Below, piece by piece: positions 33,525 to 43,609 of a stretch of 64,000 nt of DNA. The DNA is from Otatea glauca (lineage: Eukaryota > Streptophyta > Magnoliopsida > Poales > Poaceae): assembly GCA_036346275.1 (NCBI GenBank), contig CM070725.1:20760216-20824215 (forward strand), given 5' to 3'. The position numbers and the translations under genes are program-made. The number at the start of each line of letters is the position of its first letter. The first letter of the stretch is position 1. Under the pieces are notes generated by a model, which did not search any database, was not told where the DNA came from, and saw only the letters and a program-made list of their open reading frames with translations.

Positions 33525-33660
33525 TCAATTGGATGGGGGAATCCAATTGATAGCCTCGACCCGTATCCTAGCTCGTCTGAGAGCAAGCTTCGCTTCAACC
33601 AATTCTTTCGTACCCTCAGCTCTACTCAAGTAAGCTTCGGCTATTTCAAGTTCCTGTTCT
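33525..33660 (-). pseudogene. atpE: Plastid atpE 3' end, nuclear copy
   Basis: On minus it reads without a break EQELEIAEAYLSRAEGTKEL, VEAKLALRRARIRVEAIN, WIPPSN, stop (TGA at 33525-33527). This is the C-terminal helical domain of the plastid ATP synthase epsilon subunit. It is cut at 33660 by satellite. The frame is intact, in contrast to the rpoB piece. Confidence 0.85.
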
Positions 33661-34527
33661 CATATCGGCATGCGTTTTGAATCCGTCCGAGTCGGTGTTA
33701 AATATTCCTCATGACAGGTCCTAATTAGCACTACAGACTCTATGCGTACAAAAAGTGACACAATGAAACATAATGCCAAACACCCCGAATTGACTTCATA
33801 TGCGCCTAGCTCATTATGGTACTCGTTCGAAGCCGTCTGACTCAGGGTTAAATATTTCTCACGACGGGTACCAATTGACACTATAGACTCCATGCGTAAG
33901 AAAAATTAATATAATGAAACATAGTGCCAAACATCGCGAATGGACTTCATATGTGCCCTAGCTCATATTGGCATGCATTTTTAATCCGTCCGAGTCGTGT
34001 TAAATATTCCTCATCACGGGTGCCAATTGACACTGTAGACACCAAGCGTACAAAAAAAGTCACATAGTGAAACTGAGTGCCAAACAACCCGAAAGGACTT
34101 CATATGCGCCCTAACTCATATCAGCATGTGTTTTGAATCCGTTCGAGTCGGTGTTAAATATTCCTCACACGGGTCTCAATTGGCACTATGGACTCCGTGC
34201 GTACGAAAAAAGTCACATAGTAAAACAGAGTGATAAACACCCTGAATGGGCTTTGTAAGCTCTCTAACTCATATCGGCATGTGTTTTGAATCAGTCCGAA
34301 TCGGTGTTAAATATTTCTCACGATGGGTGCCAATTGGAACTATAGACTCCAAGCATACGAAAAAAGTCACAGAGTGAAACTGAGTGCCAAACACCACGAA
34401 TGGACTTCATATGTGTCCTAACTCATATCGGCATGCATTTTTAATCCATCTGAGTCGGTGTTAAATATTCCTCACGACGGGTCCCAATTGGCACTGTGGA
34501 CTCTGTGCGTATGAAAAAAGTCACATA
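33661..34527 (+). repeat. Satellite block D1 (5.6 monomers)
   Basis: 155-bp monomers in the usual orientation, starting mid-unit at CATATCGGCATGCG directly after the plastid insert and ending at the MITE. Confidence 0.9.
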
Positions 34528-34812
34528 GGGTGTGTTTGGTTGTCTGCACCATCCTAGTCTGTCCCGTATGAGCCATCCAGGCTAGCCTTGGCCTGCATGA
34601 ATGGATGCAAATTGAGTTGTTTGGTTGCTTGTTTATGCTTCTCACGGGCCTGCATTGGACAGAAGCCCAATTTCTGTGTTTCCACCATCCTGCATGAGTG
34701 AGTGCAACTGCATCCACCTGCCTGGATGAACAGTAAACCAAACACATGCCTAATAGATACAATTGCATCCACTCATGCGATTCAGGCACCATGCAAGCAA
34801 CCAAACACACCC
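34528..34812. mobile_element. 285-bp MITE inserted in satellite
   Basis: Terminal inverted repeats GGGTGTGTTTGGTTG and CAACCAAACACACCC (15 bp perfect), flanked by ATA on both sides. Removing it restores the satellite text GTCACATAGTGAAAC. There is no coding capacity. Internal sequence has partial inverted symmetry (AATGGATGCAAATTGAGTTG and AATTGCATCCACTC). A GGG-start TIR with a 3-bp duplication resembles Tourist/PIF-Harbinger MITEs, but ATA differs from the usual TAA/TTA, so the superfamily is uncertain. Confidence 0.85.
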
Positions 34813-36943
34813 ATAGTGAAACAGAGTGCCAAACACCCCGAATGGGTTTCGTATGCGCCATAACTCATATCGTCATGTGTTTGGAATCTGTCTTAGTCAG
34901 TGTTAAATATTCCTCACGACGGGGAGCCAATTGGCATAGCAGACTCTATGTATACGAAAAAAAGTCGCATAGTGAAACTGAGTTCCAAACACTCCGAATG
35001 GGCTTCGTATGTGCCCTAACTCATATCGGCACGCATTTTGAATCCATCTGAGTCGGTGTAAAATATTCCTCATGATGGGTTCTAATTGGCACTATAGACT
35101 CCGTGCGTATGAAAAAAAGTCACATAGTGAAACTGAGTGCCAAACATTGTGAATGGACTTCATATGCGCACTAACTCATATTAGCATTCGTTTCAAATCT
35201 GCCTGAGTTGGTGTTAAATATTCCTCACGATGGGTGCTAATTAGCATTGTAGACTCCATACATATGAAAAAAGTCACATAGTGAAACTGAGTGCCAAACA
35301 CCGAAATGGACTGTATATGCGCCCTAACACATATCGGCATGCGTTTTGAATCAGTCTGGGTTGGTGTTAAATATTCCTCACGACAGGCCCCAATTAGCAA
35401 CTAAAGACTCCGTACGTACAAAAAAATTCACATAGTGAAACAGAGTGCTAAACACCGTGAATGGACTTCATATGCGCCCTAACTCTTAACGGGATGCGTT
35501 TTGAATCTATTCGAGTCGGTGTTAAATATTCCTCATGATTGGAGCCAATTGGCACAACAGACTCCATGCGTACAAAAAAAAGTTGCATAGTGAAACTGAG
35601 TGCCAAATGGACTTCATATGTGCCCTAACTTATATCGGCATGCGTTTAGAATCCATCTGAGTCGGTCTTAAATACTCCTCACGACGGGTTCCAAATGGCA
35701 CTGTGGACTCCATGCGTACCAAAAAAAGTCACATAGTGAAACTGAGTGCCAAACACCCCAAGTGGACTTTGTATGCGCCCTAACTCATATCGGCTTGCGT
35801 TTCGAATCTGTCCGAGTCGGTGTTAAATAGTCCTCACGATAGGTCCCAATTAGCACTATGGACTCCTTGTGTACAAAAAAGTCAGAAGAGTGAAACTGAA
35901 TGGACTTCATATTTGCCCTAACTCATATAGGCATACGTTTTGAATCCGTCCGAGTCGGTGTTCAATATTCCTCACGATGTGCGTACGAAAAAAAGTCACA
36001 TAGTAAAACAGAATGCCAAACATCTCGAATGGGCTTCGTACCCTAACTCATATTGGCATGCGTTTCTAATCCATCCGATTCGGTGTTAAATTTCCTCACG
36101 ACGGGTCCCAATTGGCACTTGGGACTTCGTTCGTACGAAAAAAGTCACATAGTGAAACTGTGTGCCAAACACCTCGAATAGGCTTCGTATGCGCCCAAAC
36201 TTATATCTGAACATCTTTCGAATCCGTCCGAATTGGTGTTAAATATTCCTCATGACAGGTGCTAATTGGCACTGTAGACTCCGTACTTAAGAAAAAGTCA
36301 CAGAGTGAAACTGAGTGCTAAACACCCCGAATGGAATTCATATGTGCCCTAACTTATATCAGTATGTGTTTCAAATCCATCTGAGTTGATGTTAAATATT
36401 CCTCACAACGGGTATCAATTGGTACTGTAGACTCCGTGCGTACGCAAAAGAGTCCTAGAGTGAAACTGAGTGCCAAAACACCCCAAATTGACCTCATATG
36501 CGCAATAACATATATCGGAATGAGTATTGAATCCGTCTGAGTCGGTGTTAAATATTCCTCACGACTGGTCCCAATTGGACCCGTGGACTCAATGCGTACG
36601 AGAAAAAGTCACAGAGTGAAACTGAGTGCGAAACACCCCGAATGGGCTTCGCATGCCCTAACTCATATTGGCATGCATTTCAAATCCATCTGAGTCGGTG
36701 TTAAATATTTTTCGCGACGGGTGCCAATTGGCACTGTATACTCCACGCGTACAAAAAAGTCACAGAGTGAAACTGAGTGCCAAACACTCCGAATGGACTT
36801 CATATGTGCTTGAGCTCATTTCGGCGCGCGTTTCGAATCCGTATGAGTTGGTGTTAAATATTCCTCTCATTGGTATCAATTGGAACTCAGTAAAGTCCAT
36901 GCGTACAAAAAAGTCGTATAGTGAAATTATGTGCCAAACACAC
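34813..36943 (+). repeat. Satellite array D2 (about 13.7 monomers), duplicate of array A
   Basis: Monomer-by-monomer match to 14638-16783, including private variants such as CACGATAGGTCCC, AAGTCAGAAGAGTG and TTTTTCGCGACGGG. Only small indels distinguish them; one unit near 35975 lacks ~35 bp present in array A near 15790. Confidence 0.9.
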
Positions 36944-37632
36944 TGATGATTCTAGTTATTGTAATGATAAGTAATGACCCAAACTAGAATTCACAAGTCC
37001 TAGTTGCCGATCTCAAAGATATAAGCGAATTTCAAGGCAACTCACGCGTAAAGAACAATGGTAAAAGCAATCTGAAATTGCAAATAAGAATTGAAGGCCA
37101 AAATAAGGTGGGGTTCTATTGAAGGTCTTGACAAGGTGGCTATCCAGCACAACTCGAAGACGCAAAGTTTGCACTTGGCTAAACTAATCAAACAAAACCC
37201 AAGTGTCTAAAGCGACGGCTACTGAGTTTATAAGAGGGATGGACGTGAGAGGGATGTCCTAGGGTTGTGTGCAGCCAAGGGGGGGCGCACACAACTTGGG
37301 CTTGGGCCCCCACACGTTTACAAGGCCCGAAACAGCCCAAAACAGTATTGTAGTACATTGTTTTAATGATTCCGATTGATGTACGATGAATCTGGGCCTG
37401 AGATTATCCATTCGAAAGATCTCGTTGTAAGCTTTCAATCAAGTCCAAGTTCACCCAAATCGGAGTCCGTATGCAAACGTTATTCATATTTGAAGTCGGT
37501 GCTGTCTCAGGAGGCCGAATTGGATTCCAGAACGTGATGGATTTGATCTCTCTCTTTTCTTGGCCCGTGGATGATGTGTTGGAGTTGGCACAACCAAATG
37601 TGGTCATATCCGTAGTAGTGATGTCCTCATCA
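36944..37632 (-). repeat. Chimeric 3' LTR of gag-only element, copy 2
   Basis: Same chimera as copy 1. 36944-37052 matches the element leader (39903 onward); the rest matches the 5' LTR. The pol-tail-like reading HESRTTQIQEREDDEDITTT enters the LTR at 37632. Confidence 0.8.
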
Positions 37633-37689
37633 TCCTCCCTTTCTTGAATTTGAGTCGTCCTCGACTCATGCTCAGCTTTTAGCTTGTCC

Positions 37690-39651
37690 TCAATAAAAAG
37701 TATTCTCATGTGAAAGATCATCCACAAAGCTCAATATTTCTTTCCAGCATATAAAGGCATGTTGAAAGCTTGCACTCTTGGGCACTTCCTCCCCTCTGTG
37801 AAGGAAAGCCATCCTAGTAGATGTAGATGATACAGAGGATGCCGAGAAGTGTCGCCAAATTGATATAGCGTTGATCATATTCAGGACGAGCATGGTCTCA
37901 TCATTCTCCCTTTCTTGAATTGGAGTCGTCCTCGACTCCATCACATTCTCCTGCAAAATGTTAGTAGCGAGAAAGAGCAAAGCAACATGCATATCTTTTG
38001 TGATCAAATCAATGTCTCGTGAATCAAAATCACCCAAACACTCCCTTTCTTGAAAACTATCATATAGATTATAATCGACAATAGGGGTACTTGATATGAT
38101 ATTAGAATTATCAAATTGATCACATTGTTGCATAGGATGTGGAGGTCTCAGATCTGAACAAATGTATAATCTATGCACTTTGTATTCTCCTTTATCATTA
38201 TGTTTGCCAACAACATGGAAAATATTTCGTGATAACCGTGGCAAATCAGAATGTACAAAAATCTTCTCCTTGAAACTATCCAGATCACACAGAACATCAA
38301 ATTCAATGTAACCTAAAGTATCTAAAGAAGACGTCAATTTAAGCTCATCTTCTTCACTAGCAATTTGAATAACATGTCTATGTTCAGCGCAAGTGTTTAG
38401 TTCAAATATAAATATTTCATGTTCATTCACTAATTGTGGCGTGGATATAAGTGAAGCATTATGACACAACTCTTCTTTATCACTAGGAATAGCAACCAAA
38501 TCAGCAATGGGTTCCATTAATAGTTGCTCTACGATAGCATGATTCATGGACAGTTTTGTCTCTTCAAATTGATTTTCACCATGTATATAGTCCATACCTT
38601 TTACATTACCTTCTAAATCATTCTCAGTGGTTGAAGGTGCAACTTCAATTTTCAACTCTTCACATACGTATGGAGAAGCAAATATCTCCTCTTTCTGCAC
38701 ATTTTCTTCATCATCTTTCTCATGATGTTGTTCACTTTTCTGCAAAATGTTAGCTAGAATAGAAGGTGCAACAATGGGCACCTCAAATGAAGCTAAAGGC
38801 TCTTTCAAAGATTCAGCAAGCATGTTTTCAGCTCTACAAGCACATTTAATCAATTCTGAAAGCCAACTATATGTTTCATCAACAAGAACATCCTGAATTT
38901 CATGATTAAGTCCATGTATGAACCTAAGCTCAGTAACTTCTTCACATTCTTGTAAACCACAACGCAACAAACAATTTTGCAAATCATGAAAGTATTCTAT
39001 AACAGTTTTAGAACCTTGTTTTAAGCATTGAAGTTTAGTAAGCAAATATTCATCAACATATTCAGGAACATAATCATTTCTCATAAGTCTTTCCATGGCA
39101 TTCCAAGTTTTAGGTTTTTTATCATGTCTAGATATATGCTTCCACCAATATATTGCATCTGATGTTAACACTTTAACTGCGGCACTAATTTTTTGGTTTT
39201 CAGATAAGTCATAGTTTGCAAATTCTTTGTCTACCGCTATCTCCCAATTAATATATGCATTAGGATCAAACTTTCCACCAAAAGTAGGCAATTCAAACTT
39301 GATTTTACCTTGTTCATCATCAGTTGATGAACCCGTGGCGATGTGTGGTGGGGCGACCGAGGCAGCGAGTCCATCTTTGGGAAGCCGGGCAGCAATGGGA
39401 ACCCGTTGTGCACGTAGTAAATCATTGTTGTTGCTTAGGAGACGAGGCGGAGGACTGGAAGTTCCAGGGGCAGCAGTTGCAAGCATATCATCAAGTCTAG
39501 ACAAAATAGTAGTAAGGGTAGTGTTAGCAACTCCCTGAGCAGTTTCGATGGACCGGAGACAGTCTTCTTGCAGCGACATTCGCTCATTAGTGAGTCGTAC
39601 ATTGCCCTTCATGCGTGGAGAATGATGCAGTGAACTCTTGTCACCTGACAT
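37690..39651 (-). CDS. 653-residue gag-type protein of a non-autonomous CRM element
   Basis: Starts MSGDKSSLHHSPRMKGNVRL. I prefer this start to the in-frame ATG 8 codons upstream because related gags in the window also begin at MSG/MAG followed by HSPR. Residues ~120-260 are the retrotransposon gag core: GGKFDPNAYINWE, YWWKHISRH, TWNAMERLMRNDYVPEY, LLTKLQCLKQGSKTVIEYF, LRCGLQECEE, FIHGLNHEIQDVL. Gag would form particles and package RNA. There is no CCHC knuckle, protease or RT. The C-terminal ~390 residues are acidic and Glu/Ser-rich, hold conserved-looking segments (FHVVGKHNDKGEYKVHRLYI, FICWKEILSFVDDL), and include ESRTTPIQERENDE, which resembles the pol tail of other CRM elements here. 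I do not recognise this half. It is the longest unbroken retroelement ORF in the window. Confidence 0.8.
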   Translation of the reverse strand: MSGDKSSLHHSPRMKGNVRLTNERMSLQEDCLRSIETAQGVANTTLTTILSRLDDMLATAAPGTSSPPPRLLSNNNDLLRAQRVPIAARLPKDGLAASVAPPHIATGSSTDDEQGKIKFELPTFGGKFDPNAYINWEIAVDKEFANYDLSENQKISAAVKVLTSDAIYWWKHISRHDKKPKTWNAMERLMRNDYVPEYVDEYLLTKLQCLKQGSKTVIEYFHDLQNCLLRCGLQECEEVTELRFIHGLNHEIQDVLVDETYSWLSELIKCACRAENMLAESLKEPLASFEVPIVAPSILANILQKSEQHHEKDDEENVQKEEIFASPYVCEELKIEVAPSTTENDLEGNVKGMDYIHGENQFEETKLSMNHAIVEQLLMEPIADLVAIPSDKEELCHNASLISTPQLVNEHEIFIFELNTCAEHRHVIQIASEEDELKLTSSLDTLGYIEFDVLCDLDSFKEKIFVHSDLPRLSRNIFHVVGKHNDKGEYKVHRLYICSDLRPPHPMQQCDQFDNSNIISSTPIVDYNLYDSFQERECLGDFDSRDIDLITKDMHVALLFLATNILQENVMESRTTPIQERENDETMLVLNMINAISIWRHFSASSVSSTSTRMAFLHRGEEVPKSASFQHAFICWKEILSFVDDLSHENTFY

Positions 39652-41316
39652 GGTTAGTAGCAAAAAGGGAAACACAAAGGTTTATGTAATTCCCTATCAA
39701 CTACTAGGAAGTGGAGAAAAGTCGCTCAACTCTCAAGCCTTAACCAAAGCTCTTACAAGTTCTTACCGTGCTGCAGGAGTTGTCGGCCGTTGGCGGTGTC
39801 AAAAGTTCTCCCAAGCTTGGATAAAGCGATTGCCAAGGGACCAAACAAACGTACGAGCGTAGAATATGTGGAGCTGGGTAGGCTATACTTTTTCCTATAC
39901 AATCTGATGATTCTAGTTATTGTAATGATAAGTAATGACCCAAACTAGAATTCACAAGTCCTAGTTGCCGATCTCAAAGATATAAGCGAATTTCAAGGCA
40001 ACTCACGTGCAAAGATGATGGTACTTATGCAATCAAGAAATGAGCTATAAAAAATAAGTGAGGCACCAAAAGCTCTATTGCACAAGTCGTAGAGAGACGC
40101 TAGCTTATTGCTTCAAGAATGTAAAAAGGGCACAAGATTGCTCAACAATTAATACAATTGCACAATCTGAAATAATGAACACAAGTTAGGATTTTGCTCA
40201 ATGTAGTGCGACCGGCCACTATTTTCTTTTTCTTTTTCTTCTTCTTCTTCTTTTCTTTTGGCTCTTTCTTTCTCTTTTCTTTCTTTGAGTGACTTTCGGC
40301 CAACACTACTATGAATAAATTTTTGGGAATCCCTAACTCGATGTCACAAGATAGTATGATATGATAATTCAAGATTATGCAATGTATCAATATGAACAGC
40401 CCTAAGCAATATCAAATAGCTAGTCTCAATTGGGATCAAAGTATTCGCAAAGGATGAATTGGTTCCCAAAGATACGTACACTGATATTTTTTTGGGTTTT
40501 ATGGATTGTGGATGCTACTGGACTCAACCAACTCAAAGGAACAAAGATAGAACACGAATTGAAGCAAGATACCCAAATTCAATGTTTCTAGGGCAGCAGA
40601 TTTGTCGATAGATTAAAGCTTCAAAATTACCAAATTTAGAAGGTTCACTATGGAAGGAATTGAAGCTTATGTCCTCAGCTTTCAAAAGAGTACAAGAACA
40701 TGCAATTTGGAGCTCGGGTGTGAAATTTATGGCACAAAAACCGAACAGCACAGAATACCCCCAATTTCAGCCCGCGGGACTGATTCCGAATCCGAATCAA
40801 ATTCGGTTTGAAGGATTCCGAATCACAAAGGACACCCAAAAACGTTTTTGTAGAGGACTCTTCAAGGATTCAGGAAAGTATAAAAACTTCCCAATCGGAG
40901 TTCGGACGTGAGAATTATGATTAAAATACCGAACTGATCTGGATTGGAAGTACAACTTGCTTAAACAACTTTGATATCCAGATTGAAGATATTTCACTCA
41001 AGAGTTAGAGTCCATGCCCAACTAGGTTTTTGTTGAGATCGTTTCAAGGTTTTAGGAAAGTGCAAAAACACTAGAATCCGAGCTCGTATGCGGATGTTAT
41101 GAATAAAACAAAGTACTGGACAGATTGAAAGAAAAGCTACGCGAAGGAAAAAACGATCAGCAACTAAAACAAGGACTCTAATGGATCAAAACCTAACAAA
41201 ACTCACTAAAATACCAGATTGAATCTAAAGGTTGAATTTTTGTGTAGTAATTTTCAATTTAGGACAGAAAACAAAAACTAATCTACGGTACATAATCTCT
41301 CACCGAGCAACTTGAA
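39652..41316 (-). other. Leader of gag-only element, copy 2
   Basis: About 1.66 kb without a gene. Equivalent to 19485-21120, but with a 28-bp stretch near 40755-40785 (CCCCCAATTTCAGCCCGCGG region) that copy 1 lacks and the third copy (62390-62410) retains. Copy 1 therefore suffered the deletion. Confidence 0.75.
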
Positions 41317-41328
41317 GCTCTGATACCA
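41317..41328 (-). other. Primer binding site (initiator tRNA-Met)
   Basis: GCTCTGATACCA on plus, 2 bp from the 5' LTR. Confidence 0.85.
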
Positions 41329-41330
41329 CC

Positions 41331-42116
41331 TGATGCGAGGTTGTGTCCCGATCTTTCGATGAGAGCGATAACTATCGATTTGGTGGAATCGACTTTGACG
41401 ATCCGACTATAACGTACGACGACGATGCGCCTTAGCAATCGCTAAACCAACTCCGGAGTGTTATTGATCTTGCCGTGGCACGATCAACTTTGAACACGAG
41501 GTTCAATTCCTGCAAGCAACCGAAGAACAAGCAAGAACAATGGTAAAAGCAATCTGAAATTGCAAATAAGAATTGAAGGCCAAAATAAGGTGGGGTTCTA
41601 TTGAAGGTCTTGACAAGGTGGCTGTCCAGCACAACTCGAAGACGCAAAGTTTGCACTTGGCTAAACTAATCAAACAAAACCCAAGTGTCTAAAGCGACGG
41701 CTACTGAGTTTATAAGAGGGATGGACATGAGAGGGATGTCCTAGGGTTGTGTGCAGCCAAGGGGGGGCGCACACAACTTGGGCTTGGGCCCCCACACGTT
41801 TACAAGGCTCGAAATAACCCAAAACAGTATTGTAGTACATTGTTTTAATGATTCCGGTTGATGTACGATGAATCTGGGCCTGAGATTAGATCCATTCAAA
41901 AGATCTCGTTGTAAGCTTTCAATCAAGTCCAAGTTCACCTAAATCGGAGTCCGTATGAAAACGTTATTCATATTTGAAGTCGGTGCTGTCTCAGGAGGCC
42001 GAATTGGATTCCAGAACGTGATGGATTTGATCTCTCTCTTTTCTTGGCCCGTGGATGATGTGTTCGAGTTGGCACAACCAAATGTGGTCATATTCGTTGT
42101 AGTGATGTCCTCATCA
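41331..42116 (-). repeat. 5' LTR of gag-only element, copy 2
   Basis: 786 bp with TGATG...CATCA-type termini, abutting satellite at 42117. Confidence 0.85.
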
Positions 42117-42657
42117 ATACCCAAACTCATATCAGCATGCGTTTAGAATCCATGCGAGTCGGTGTTAAGTATTCCTCATGACGGGTCCGAATTGGGACTG
42201 TAGACCCATGCGTATGAAAAAAAGTCAAAAAATGAAACTGAGTGCCAAACACCCCAAATGGACTTCATATGCCCTCTAACTCAAATCGGCATACGTTTTG
42301 AATCCGTACGAGTCGGTTTTATTTACTCCTCCCGATGGGTCCCAATTGGCCATGTGGACTCCATGCATACGAAAAAAGTCACATAGTGAAACAGAGTGCC
42401 AAACACCCTGAATGGACTTCATATGCGCCATAACTCATATCGACATGTGTTTCGAATCCGTCTGAGTTGGTGATAAATATTTCACACGACGGGTGCTAGT
42501 AGGCACTATGACTCCATGCGTATGACAAAAAGTCAAAGAGCAAAACTTATTGCCAAACACCCTGAATGGACTTCATATGCACCCTAACTCATATCAGCAT
42601 GCATTTTGAATCCGTTAGAGTCGGTGTTAAATATTCCTCACAACGGGTCCCAATTGG
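42117..42657 (+). repeat. Satellite block E (3.5 monomers), duplicate of block B
   Basis: Same monomers, breakpoints and private variants as 21921-22461. Confidence 0.9.
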
Positions 42658-42764
42658 CTCTTCCCCGAAAGCTAGCCCCCGAGGCTCAAGGGACGGCCCT
42701 AAAGCTCGGGGCGCCCTTGAGTCTGATTGTTTCTTAAGGAGGGATCGGCTTTTTGGTCAGGCTC
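42658..42764 (+). pseudogene. 3' tail of a CRM pol gene upstream of the LTR, copy 2
   Basis: Equivalent to 22462-22568: GALESDCFL-KEGSAFWSGSDEDI, with one frameshift, running into the LTR-encoded tail. Confidence 0.6.
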
Positions 42765-43595
42765 TGATGAGGACATCATTTCTTCGGGTACGCCCATAGC
42801 AGCTGCTGCCACAACTCCTCATCCTATACAAGGACCGATCACTCGAGCTCGTGCACGTAAACTGAATCTTCAGGTACTTTCGTTTCTTGGCATATCTAAT
42901 GACTTGAAGAACTATTTGATGTTTGCTCAAAGCAGTTGTGTTATTCTGTTAAGGAATGAAGGTCCTAGTGCGATGATGGTGAATGGACACAAAGATGATT
43001 GCAGAAAGGGAAGGAGTTTTCCATTTGACCACAAGATCCTGAAGTCTCCATGATTTCGGCAGCAAAGAGAGTGGTGCTGCGTCACCCACGAATTGGCCCT
43101 TACCATGTAATAGAGTCTTTATTTAGAGATAAGAATAATAGGAAGGAGGCCTAGCTAAAGATGGAAAGGAATTTGAGGGAAGGTCTGATTTTCGGCCACA
43201 AATCAAGGCATGGCCGAACAGCCCTCCCCCCACTTCTTTTTATACCACGGCCGGCCTCCAAAGAACTCGGATTTCATTGAGTTTAGCCCTTGTGCAAACT
43301 TCTGTTCTTCAGTTGTGTCGGTTGACCACCTGTAAAGACAGCTTAATCAGAATCCCACCTTTGTTTTTCAGATTGCTTTTCATGTTATTCTTGCTAGTTC
43401 TTCGATTGCTCGCAGGAATTGAACTTCGTGTTCAGGTTGACCGCGCCTTCGGCAAAGTTAATAACCTTTTGGAGTTGGTTCAGCGATTGTTAAGGCGCAA
43501 CGTTGTCGTGCGGTTGTAGTCGGATCGTGAGGGTCAATTCCACCGAATCGATAATTATCTACCTCATCGAAAGATCGAGCACCCTTCTCACATCA
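42765..43595 (+). repeat. CRM LTR, duplication copy 2
   Basis: TGATGAGGACATCATTTCTT ... TTCTCACATCA, 831 bp. Encodes the pol-tail stretch GPITRARARKLNLQVLSFLG up to 43053. Confidence 0.9.
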
Positions 43596-43597
43596 GG

Positions 43598-43609
43598 TGG
43601 TATCAGAGC
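43598..43609 (+). other. Primer binding site (initiator tRNA-Met)
   Basis: TGGTATCAGAGC, 2 bp after the LTR. Intact here, damaged in duplication copy 1. Confidence 0.9.

Larger units (their letters stand above)
36944..42116 (-). mobile_element. Gag-only non-autonomous CRM-type LTR retrotransposon, copy 2 (intact ORF)
   Basis: 5,173 bp: chimeric 3' LTR 36944-37632, gag-type ORF, leader 39652-41316, PBS at 41317-41328, 5' LTR 41331-42116. Satellite lies on both sides. The flanking bases (CACAC on the left, ATACC on the right) are not a target-site duplication, and about 20 bp of the satellite unit is missing between them. There is no pol. Confidence 0.85.
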
